The notes under the pieces were generated by a model. It saw only the letters and a list, made by a program, of their open reading frames with translations. It was not told the DNA's origin and made no database searches. A stretch of 5,482 nt of DNA from Pyrobaculum sp. Lineage in GTDB: Archaea; Thermoproteota; Thermoprotei; Thermoproteales; Thermoproteaceae. Shown here in pieces: positions 1-5,153 of the stretch. How positions within the stretch are numbered: position 1 is the first letter of the stretch; each line of letters opens with the position of its first letter. The stretch lies in the NCBI GenBank assembly GCA_009903905.1, contig WYEI01000079.1:1-5482 (forward strand). Direction: 5' to 3'. Position numbers and translations under genes: made by a program.

Positions 1-156
1 AGCCATATTACGGCGGAACGTCGCCTCGTCCTCAAATACAGAAACCCAAAACACCCTTTTATAGTTGTGGTAGGTGTACCACGCGGCAAAGGTCGTCTTG
101 CCGGCACCTGGAGGTCCATATACAAGAGAAACCCCCCGTAGCCTAAACACTACCAC
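1..156 (-). CDS. KaiC/RecA-superfamily ATPase, N-terminal fragment (continues beyond base 1)
   Basis: Only the first 52 codons are in the window; the gene runs off the left edge. The reading frame carries a Walker A P-loop, GPPGAGKT (residues 14-21, bases 94-117), preceded by a short beta strand (VSLVY). It is followed by a second strand (RVFWVSVFEDE) and the start of a helix (ATFRRNMA). A P-loop this close to the N-terminus, followed by a [ST]xFE-type strand and an RxxM helix, is typical of archaeal KaiC/RadA-like and FlaH-like ATPases. I chose GTG at 154-156 because it lies 22 bases from the centre of the TATA box at 175-182, matching the other promoters here; GTG at 148-150 is equally in frame. 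The frame is closed by TGA ten codons upstream of neither GTG being altered, so no longer start is likely. Partner and pathway are unknown. It follows a pilus-type membrane gene on the same strand, but its own promoter argues for separate transcription. Confidence 0.8.
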   Translation of the reverse strand, partial: MVVFRLRGVSLVYGPPGAGKTTFAAWYTYHNYKRVFWVSVFEDEATFRRNMA

Positions 157-174
157 AACCCAGCATAATCACTC

Positions 175-182
175 TTTTATAA
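175..182 (-). promoter_or_regulatory. TATA box for the KaiC-like ATPase gene
   Basis: On the minus strand the bases read TTATAAAA in the 46-base gap between the T2SSF gene and the KaiC-like gene. The centre is about 22 bases from GTG at 156 and 28 from GTG at 150. No Shine-Dalgarno precedes either start, which fits a leaderless transcript. Confidence 0.6.
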
Positions 183-202
183 GTTTTATGGACTGACTCG
201 AA

Positions 203-985
203 TTATATATTTGTCATAGAATCGAATATTAGGCAGAAGACGAACCCAACAATCGGCGTGTAGACTAGACCCATCAGTATCATCAACGTCAGGAGGTCTA
301 TTCCGAGGGCCCCCACCTCTAAGGCGCCTAGGGGGCTGAAGGACAGAGCCACTATGTAAACCATGAGTGGGAGTAGCATCACAGCAACTACGAAGATTTC
401 AAACATAAGCGAAAGCGACCTCACAAGCGACTGCGCCTTTACCTGCTTCGTCCTTAGGGCCCAGTCCAGCCTGGCCAGGAGGACTATGTCTATCCTCTGC
501 GTAATCCTCGCCGCCTTTGTCAAGACCTCCACAGTCTCCCGGTAGGTGGGGCTCGGCGTCCTCTCTGCGCTGTTCTGCAGAGCCTCCTCCGGCGCGGCGC
601 CCATGACGATCATCTCCCGCGTAGCCAGCGCCAGCTCTCTTGCGACGTATTTATCCTCCTCCACCTCCGCCAGCCGTGTCACGGCTCTGCCGAGGGGCAC
701 CTCCGCCGCGAGAAGAGGCAGAAGGACGCTCAGAGTGTAGACGAAGTTGTTCTCAAAGTGGCTACGCCGCGCAGTGACTAGGTGGACGGGGTACAGCACC
801 AGCCCGGCGAAGGCCAGAAGCGCCGCCATGATGCCGAAGGCGGCGCCGGCCGGGGTACCCAGGTGGAGCCCAGCCACGCCGGCCGCCGCCCCGGCGGCCA
901 AGGGCACCAAGGCGAGGGCCGCCATGTACCTCCGGTAAGAGAAAGCCAGCCCGCTCTGCCGGTAAGGCTCGTAAAACAGCCTCAT
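203..985 (-). CDS. Type II/IV secretion system F-domain membrane protein (FlaJ/TadC/GspF-like)
   Basis: This 260-residue protein looks intact. Predicted helices lie at about residues 21-43 and 48-70 and, after a charged cytoplasmic region (about 73-193), at about 194-217 and 227-256. The middle region has the T2SSF pattern: a helix with a PLG turn (E95-G99), a run of acidic and basic residues, then GAAPEEAL at 129-136 before an amphipathic stretch. In this family the protein is the inner-membrane platform on which the secretion ATPase acts during assembly of pili, archaella or type II systems. Its ATG overlaps the original stop of the upstream ATPase gene (ATGA, 982-985), so the two were an operon with coupled translation. 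The ATPase is now disrupted, so this protein may be an orphan or may work with an ATPase encoded elsewhere. The family is fairly certain; the exact system (pilus, archaellum or secretion) is not. Confidence 0.85.
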   Translation of the reverse strand: MRLFYEPYRQSGLAFSYRRYMAALALVPLAAGAAAGVAGLHLGTPAGAAFGIMAALLAFAGLVLYPVHLVTARRSHFENNFVYTLSVLLPLLAAEVPLGRAVTRLAEVEEDKYVARELALATREMIVMGAAPEEALQNSAERTPSPTYRETVEVLTKAARITQRIDIVLLARLDWALRTKQVKAQSLVRSLSLMFEIFVVAVMLLPLMVYIVALSFSPLGALEVGALGIDLLTLMILMGLVYTPIVGFVFCLIFDSMTNI

Positions 986-1809
986 ATCCTCCTGGCCTTG
1001 ACCGCCTCCAGCGCGGCCTCGGGGTTTAGGTGATACTAGGTGAACACCTTAGCGACGATATACGGCGTGGAGTAGCCCCGCTCCACCATCGCCGTGATCA
1101 GCTCCCTACGCCTCCTGTATTCGGCCTTGAGGAAGTCCAGCGACACAAACCGCGTCCTCGCAATGGTCTCTAGATGTCTGCTCTCTTCTACAGGCTCCAA
1201 CGCGTCTTTCTCCGGGTTCCACCGGAAGACGTAGTGAAGGCGGGGTCTGCCGCCCCGCGCCACACCCATGTTTTCGGCGATCTCCACCACTCTACGCACT
1301 ATGCTGTTCCCCACCTTAACCCTCAAGATCCTGACGAAGACGTGGGCGAGGCCGACCAGCATCGGCGGCACGTTCATGGGCCGGGTCAAGAGGCGCCGCA
1401 CCGCGTCCTCAATGGTCTCGGCGTGTATCGTCGTGGCACCGGAGTGACCCGAGCCGAAGGCCTGGAACAACACATACGCCTCCTCGCCCCTCACCTCCCC
1501 CACCACCACGTAGTCGGGCCGCGACCTCAAGGCGATGGCCAAGAGGTCGAAGGCAGAAACGTCCCTAACCCCCTCGGCCTTAGACGGCCTCGTGACGAGG
1601 GCCTGCTAGTGCTCATGGACGATGTTGATCTACCTGGTGTCCTCTATGGTGTAGATCTTGGCGTCGGGCCTTATGAGGTACAGCAGAGCGTTTAGGAGGG
1701 TGGTCTTCCCCGCGCCGGTGGAGCTCACGATCACGATGTTGCGGCCGTAGTCCAGCATAAGCCAGATGTAGGCAGCGGCGTCCGCCGAAATGGTGCCCAT
1801 CTTCACCTA
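982..1809 (-). pseudogene. Broken FlaI/TadA-like type II/IV secretion ATPase, C-terminal half with in-frame TAG codons
   Basis: One frame from about 1806 down to the TGA at 982-984 spells the C-terminal domain of a T2SSE-family ATPase. It starts with MGTISADAAAYIW. Walker A follows as SSTGAGKTT (1699-1725), the Asp box as YTIEDTR (1633-1653), Walker B as RPDYVVVGEVRGEE (1480-1521) and the His box as GHSGATTIHAET (1414-1449). This ATPase would energise pilus or archaellum assembly with the T2SSF protein downstream. The frame is broken by TAG at 1630-1632 (just after EDTR, where relatives have Glu), at 1606-1608 (after HEH, where relatives have Trp) and at 1036-1038, 18 codons before the family-like C-terminal stop. 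A further TAG at 1807-1809 lies at the truncated 5' edge. There are no frameshifts. About 272 codons remain of a usual 500 or so. The fragment 1036-1542 is open on its own but lacks Walker A. Family identity is firm; pseudogene status is inferred. Confidence 0.85.
988..993 (-). promoter_or_regulatory. Shine-Dalgarno-like AGGAGG before the T2SSF gene
   Basis: The minus strand reads AGGAGG, two bases before the ATG at 983-985 and inside the last codons of the upstream ATPase frame. It supports this start and translational coupling through the ATGA overlap. The spacing is short, so part of the match may simply be the Arg-Arg codons of the ATPase tail. Confidence 0.4.
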
Positions 1810-1815
1810 ACTAGG
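1806..1815. other. Probable rearrangement junction between two head-to-head truncated genes
   Basis: To the left, minus-strand reading shows ATPase homology ending at VKMGTISA. To the right, plus-strand reading shows the beta-module protein beginning at about RDGGIAVFYIDV. Both genes lack their N-terminal parts here. The bases at the seam include CTAACTAG (1807-1814). The exact point is uncertain: the minus-strand reading to about 1860 (VYIKHSYAAVPS) could also be weak ATPase homology. I judged the plus-strand reading stronger because it aligns with the second module. Confidence 0.5.
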
Positions 1816-2202
1816 GACGGCGGCATAGCTGTGTTTTATATAGACGTGGCCAGATGGCTCGGCAGTGTGTCTGCCTCAACTGGCTTCTCTGTGTGGATAT
1901 AACCTGAAAAGAAACCTGACGGAAACCACTGGTACTGGGTAAGCTTTTTCATCGACATAGATGGAGACGGGAGCCTAGATAGAGAGGTTATTTACTATGC
2001 GAGAGGCGGTAGCTACGTCGCCGTGGGTGGCTACTTAGGATTCACGACACTGACAGAGGTGAGAGGAACCTTCAGAGTTAGGGCGGATAGATGGAGGCAG
2101 TTTCAACTCTCCTCCATATATCCCTCCGGCTACCTAGTGGGGCTGGCGTTGGCTGTTCAAGGCAAAAGCGATGCGGACGCGTATTGGGACAACGTGAAGA
2201 TA
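1816..2202 (+). repeat. Beta module copy 1 (interrupted by TAA)
   Basis: This is the first of two tandem protein-level modules. Shared landmarks in order are [FI]SVW (1885-1896), DxDGDG (1954-1971), a GxLVGLALAV-type strand and WDNVKI (2185-2202). The identical 11 bases TCTCTGTGTGG occur at 1886-1896 and 2453-2463 in the same codon phase, showing common origin. The interval from the SVW motif to the loop is about two residues shorter than in copy 2. Confidence 0.6.
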
Positions 2203-2220
2203 TGTCCAGTTTCCTACTTC

Positions 2221-2868
2221 ACCAACGCCCCCTACATCTCTGTGGCGTCTGACGGCTGGACCTCCACCGGCGTGTACATAGATACACAGACCAGCCCTCG
2301 CACGCCGCCTTCCTTAGTTACCCAAGTAGACGCCAGCGACGCCACGGGCACTCCCTCAGCGGACTACGGCTACGCGTCGGCCGTATATAACGTAACCATG
2401 TGGGCACAGTACATGAGCAGACCTTGGCCTGTGCCTGCCTACGGCACCTCTATCTCTGTGTGGGGTAGATATGTGAAAGACTCAGCAGATGCGCAAAACA
2501 ATATGGCCTACCTCTCCATAGGCGTAGACACAGACGGCGACGGGCAGATAGACAAGGAGTACATCATATACCGATACGACACCGCAGGTGGAAACGGCGT
2601 AATAGTTTCAATGTATTTTTCCGACCCTGACACAGGAGACCCCGTGGTGGTCTGTACCGTGAGTAGCGCCGGCGTCTGCACAACTACAGACCCCCGCTTC
2701 GTGGTTGTCAACGCCGGTTCTATGGCCAGCGGTAACAACTACCAGTGGAGCTACACCCTGTACGAACAAGGCGCCGTGTTGGCGGTGGCGCTTGTAGCTG
2801 TAGACGCCACAGGATATCGCGACGGCACGGCAGACGACTTCTGGGTGTTTTGGGATGACTTGACTATT
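2221..2868 (+). repeat. Beta module copy 2
   Basis: This is the complete copy. It has AVYNVTMW, then ISVWG (2452-2466), DTDGDGQIDKE (2527-2559), an insertion with two Cys (CTVSSAGVC), the strand AVLAVALVAV and the ending FWDDLTI (to 2868). It is longer than copy 1 through the Cys-containing insertion and a longer loop before the last strand. Confidence 0.6.
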
Positions 2869-3317
2869 CAATACAGCGCATGTCTCCTGCCCGCCGGCTG
2901 GAGCGTAGGCGGGAGATACGTGTGGCAGTCCTACAACTATCTACTGGTGACGGGCTCGGCGACGGCGTGTGTGCCGCTTATTACCGCGCCCACCCGCGCC
3001 TTGACCTACGTGGCTAACTTCTCCGGCGTGGGGACGTACGCGGTTTTCGACTCTTCGCTGGGCATAATATTCGGCGTCTCGGTCAGCGGTAGCTTGTTTA
3101 CGGCGTTGTGCAGAGGCGCATCCGTGCCGCTTGGCTCTCTGCCGGCGGCGAGATACGTAGAGCTTAGACCGCTTAACGGCTTCGGCGACGTGATAATACG
3201 GGATCAATATGGCGCGATATTAGCCAGATACGGCTGTAGATACACAGCCGCACCGCAGTACGTGGGGTTCAGAGGCGGACTGTTGAGGGTGTATTCGGTA
3301 GAGGCTTGGGGGTAGTG

Positions 3318-3327
3318 TGTTTTTGTT
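3318..3327 (+). terminator. T-rich tract after the surface-protein gene
   Basis: TGTTTTTGTT begins two bases after the TAG at 3313-3315. Archaeal termination commonly uses short T tracts without a hairpin, and none is evident here. The position is right, but the tract is short and interrupted by G. Confidence 0.35.
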
Positions 3328-3335
3328 GCAGGTTT

Positions 3336-3412
3336 ACGTAAAGGGGTAAGCGTTATTGCCGGTGTGTCCCGCGTCTAGCGTAAAAAGACACGGGGAGGCT
3401 AAGCCTTTACGT
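3336..3412. repeat. Short inverted repeat with a TTTACGTAAA palindrome in the left arm
   Basis: ACGTAAAGG at 3336-3344 is matched exactly by CCTTTACGT at 3404-3412, with 59 bases between. The left arm overlaps a perfect 10-base palindrome, TTTACGTAAA, at 3333-3342. The pair lies in the 160-base gap between the surface-protein gene and the first PaREP1-like gene, upstream of its TATA box. It could be an operator pair or a remnant of a mobile-element end, or chance. Confidence 0.3.
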
Positions 3413-3445
3413 TATGCCGCGGCGTCTGGGGGCCCGGCGGTATCT

Positions 3446-3458
3446 AAGCTTTTAAAAA
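3446..3458 (+). promoter_or_regulatory. TATA/BRE promoter of the first PaREP1-like gene
   Basis: AAGCTTTTAAAAA is centred about 23 bases before the ATG at 3476. There is no Shine-Dalgarno before that ATG, which suggests a leaderless transcript. This supports the ATG over the upstream in-frame TTG at 3356. The element resembles the ATPase promoter at 4104-4117. Confidence 0.6.
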
Positions 3459-3475
3459 GAACAGCAGAAGTTTCC

Positions 3476-4006
3476 ATGGTTGTAGAGCTTGTGGAGAGGT
3501 CTCTTCCTAAGCCCTCTGACGAGGGTTATATCGAGGCTAGGCTTCTTGAGGCTTTGGGGGAGGCTCGTCTCGCTCTCCGCTTCTTGGAGGAGGGGTTGAC
3601 GCGTAACGCCGCGTGTAAGGCCTTCCAAGCCTGGAAAGCACTTTTAGCCGCCTTGTTGCGGCTTGAGCTGGGCAAGCTTAAGGCCCTGGCCAGGACCGAG
3701 GAAGAGAAGAGGTGGCTTGAGTCTAAGGCCGTGCCGCGGGTTCCCACGTCTAGGATGGTTGTTCTTTCGCTTCTGCTTGAGAAGGCAGGGCATGAAGCTG
3801 TCGCGGCGTGGACCTCCCTAGCTCTTGACCTACACGACTACCAGTACCACGGGCCGAATCCAGACATGGCTCTTTCCAAGTTTAGAAACAGGGAGGGGGC
3901 GGCGGAGTACACCCGGCGGCTCGCCGCAGAAGTAGCTAGGCGGGTAGAGACCCTTAGAGGGCGCGTTAAATGGACCGACGAGTTGGAAAAGGCGCTGGGG
4001 AGGTGA
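3476..4006 (+). CDS. PaREP1/PaREP8-family protein
   Basis: This is a 176-residue, almost wholly helical protein. The N-terminal half has the family-like helix RNAACKAFQAWKALLAALL (residues 43-61). The C-terminal half has a helix ending LALDLHDYQYHG (115-126) and a final charged coiled helix (about 139-158). The family is archaeal, abundant in Pyrobaculum and of unknown function; I recall it being grouped with HEPN-fold proteins, many of which are RNases or toxin components. The usual catalytic RxxxxH motif of HEPN RNases is not visible, so no activity is claimed. The frame is open back to TTG 3356, but those 40 residues are not helical or family-like, and the promoter at 3446-3458 places the start at ATG 3476. 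Its second half aligns with the gene at 5154-5482 (PT[SG]RM, then L[ND]LHxxQYxG, then LSK[FY]), so the two are paralogues. The same-strand ATPase starts 126 bases downstream from its own promoter. Confidence 0.8.
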   Translation: MVVELVERSLPKPSDEGYIEARLLEALGEARLALRFLEEGLTRNAACKAFQAWKALLAALLRLELGKLKALARTEEEKRWLESKAVPRVPTSRMVVLSLLLEKAGHEAVAAWTSLALDLHDYQYHGPNPDMALSKFRNREGAAEYTRRLAAEVARRVETLRGRVKWTDELEKALGR

Positions 4007-4103
4007 GGGAGGCCTTGGCGCGTTGAAGGCGCTGGAGCGTCTCCGGCTACCGGCGTTACAACTTCGGCGCAACTGCGGCTCTCAATAGCTTCTGACAGTG
4101 CTA

Positions 4104-4117
4104 AAGCTTTATTTAAA
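4104..4117 (+). promoter_or_regulatory. TATA/BRE promoter of the archaeal ATPase gene
   Basis: AAAGCTTTATTTAA, with TATTTA centred about 21 bases before GTG 4133, fits a leaderless archaeal promoter. The rest of the gap 4007-4132 holds no recognisable gene, although the ATPase frame stays open through it without ATG or GTG. Confidence 0.55.
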
Positions 4118-4132
4118 GCCCATTTAAAAGAC

Positions 4133-5143
4133 GTGAAGAGGATCAGAGTCGAAATCGCGCCCGACGTCGAGACGGAGTTTATAGATAGAGACCGCGCTCT
4201 TGCGCAGGTGGTAGAGTGGGCTGAGAAAAGCACGAGGTGGCCCGTCGTAATCTTCGGCCCGGAGGGTTGCGGCAAGACTGCCTTTCTGCGGCAGGCGGCT
4301 TCTGGGCTGAGGGAGCTGGGTTACGACGTCTTCTACCTCCACCCCCTAGACAGGGTCTTCTTGGCTGATGTGGATGATCCCGACGTCAAGACGCTTTTCG
4401 CAGATTTGGTGCGGAAGACGTTGGAGGATGAGAAGTGGGGCCGGCTAGCGCTGGCGGTGTTTGACCTCACGCGGGAGATCCTTAAGAAGCGGAGGCGGAA
4501 AATCGCCGTAATCGCCGACGACGTGTTCCAGGCAATTGGTTTGGACAAAGCCGCCGCCTACGTGAAAGGACTGCTAAACATGATAGAACACCCTGTATAT
4601 AGGTACGAAAAAATCGTCGTGCTGGTGGCAACTAGCGAAGGCATGTCGAGAAGTGAAATCGGCCGCCATAGGTGGGCCGACATGATGCCCATGTGGAACA
4701 TGCCAAGGGAGGGGTTCCAGCAACTGTATGAGAGAATCCCTGGCCCCAAGCCCTCTTTTGAAGAGGTGTGGAGGCTTACCGGCGGCAATCCGGAGATGTT
4801 GGTGAGGTTGTATAAGGCTTGGTGGAATGTTGAGGAGGTGGTGCTCCGCTTAATGCAGAACAAGCAACTATCTGCGGAGTTTGTTAGGCGGTGGGGGAGG
4901 TGGCTTGAGGTGGCGGTGGAGGATCCGGAGGTGCTTTGGGCCGGCGGCGCGCCGGAGGAGCTTGTCAAAGAGCTGGAGGCGAGGAACCTCATCCTCTACA
5001 ACATGTACGATAGAAGGCCCAGCTTCTGGGTAGACCAGCCGCCGCCGGAGAAGGACCCAGAGCTCGGCATAGGCAAAAACGTAGCATGGCAGACCCCCAT
5101 TCACAGAGAGGCCGTGAGGAGGGCGCTTAAAGAGGGTAGTTAA
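4133..5143 (+). CDS. Archaeal ATPase (PF01637-like, STAND/AAA+-type P-loop NTPase)
   Basis: This is a 336-residue protein that looks complete. It opens with a FIDRDRAL motif (16-23), the equivalent of the FxxRexEL start of archaeal ATPases, then Walker A GPEGCGKT (42-49). Walker B follows strand KIAVIADD (123-130), a sensor-1-like strand VLVATSEG (163-170), arginines R178 and R180 in an RHRW motif, and the family-type GGNPEML (217-223). The last 100 or so residues look like a helical and winged-helix region (ELEARNLI, then WQTPIHREAVRRAL). No membrane segment is seen, so it should be cytosolic. Substrate and partners are unknown; in this class ATP binding usually switches a sensor or effector, often with a neighbouring protein. 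The start is GTG 4133, preceded by a TATA box and no Shine-Dalgarno. It is flanked by two PaREP1-like genes, one upstream on the same strand and one convergent 10 bases away. Family assignment is confident; function is not. Confidence 0.85.
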   Translation: MKRIRVEIAPDVETEFIDRDRALAQVVEWAEKSTRWPVVIFGPEGCGKTAFLRQAASGLRELGYDVFYLHPLDRVFLADVDDPDVKTLFADLVRKTLEDEKWGRLALAVFDLTREILKKRRRKIAVIADDVFQAIGLDKAAAYVKGLLNMIEHPVYRYEKIVVLVATSEGMSRSEIGRHRWADMMPMWNMPREGFQQLYERIPGPKPSFEEVWRLTGGNPEMLVRLYKAWWNVEEVVLRLMQNKQLSAEFVRRWGRWLEVAVEDPEVLWAGGAPEELVKELEARNLILYNMYDRRPSFWVDQPPPEKDPELGIGKNVAWQTPIHREAVRRALKEGS

Positions 5144-5153
5144 GTTAGGAATG

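Larger units (their letters stand above)
1813..3315 (+). pseudogene. 5'-truncated secreted or surface protein with tandem beta modules and DxDGDG loops
   Basis: The open part runs from 1903 to the TAG at 3313-3315; the first start codon in it is GTG 2023, giving 430 residues. Homology begins earlier. Codons 1816-1899 match the start of module 2 (GGIAVFYIDV against the AVYNVTMW strand; FSVWI against ISVWG) and are followed by an in-frame TAA at 1900-1902. Module 1 (to 2202) and module 2 (about 2221-2868) each have a calcium-type loop, DIDGDGSLDRE (1954-1986) and DTDGDGQIDKE (2527-2559), and end in YWDNVKI or FWDDLTI, as jelly-roll carbohydrate-binding-like domains often do. A third domain (2869-3312) has four Cys and ends without a membrane anchor. 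High Ser/Thr/Tyr/Gly content and few Lys fit an extracellular protein. No signal peptide remains, so export is inferred. GTG 2023 falls inside module 1, so a functional product from it seems unlikely. I do not recognise a named family. Confidence 0.65.

Noticed and set aside
270..295. Minus-strand TGATGA and CTGA motifs resembling a C/D box guide RNA
   Set aside because: They fall inside a transmembrane helix of the T2SSF protein, and box spacing does not make a complete C-D'-C'-D set.
1174..1695. Plus-strand open frame of 173 codons
   Set aside because: It is codon-for-codon antisense to the secretion ATPase, whose motifs are clear. Its translation is rich in His, Arg, Pro and Gly and resembles no family.
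982..1809. Pyrrolysine or other recoding of TAG in the ATPase
   Set aside because: The stops replace residues that differ in relatives (Glu, Trp). Other genes here end in TAG, and no recoding gene is visible. Nonsense decay or sequence error is simpler.
1810..1860. Minus-strand continuation of the ATPase (VYIKHSYAAVPS)
   Set aside because: It vaguely resembles the xIRKFxxxPxT segment before MGTIS, but the spacing is short. The plus-strand reading of the same bases aligns better with module 2. Kept as an uncertainty in the junction entry, not as part of the gene.
1834..1904. Plus-strand TATA-like TTTTATATA at 1834-1842 with GTG 1867 downstream
   Set aside because: The reading frame ends after 11 codons at TAA 1900-1902, and the bases are explained as coding sequence of module 1.
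3356..3475. 40-codon N-terminal extension of the first PaREP1-like gene from TTG 3356
   Set aside because: The added residues do not resemble the family, and the TATA box at 3446-3458 would fall inside the coding region. ATG 3476 fits a leaderless start.
4007..4132. Open frame continuing upstream of the ATPase start
   Set aside because: It has no ATG, GTG or TTG in that frame after the preceding gene's end, and the TATA box lies within it.
3830..4342. Several minus-strand open frames opposite the PaREP1-like and ATPase genes
   Set aside because: These are high-GC antisense shadows of two well-supported genes, with Ser/Arg/Pro-rich translations and no motifs or promoters.
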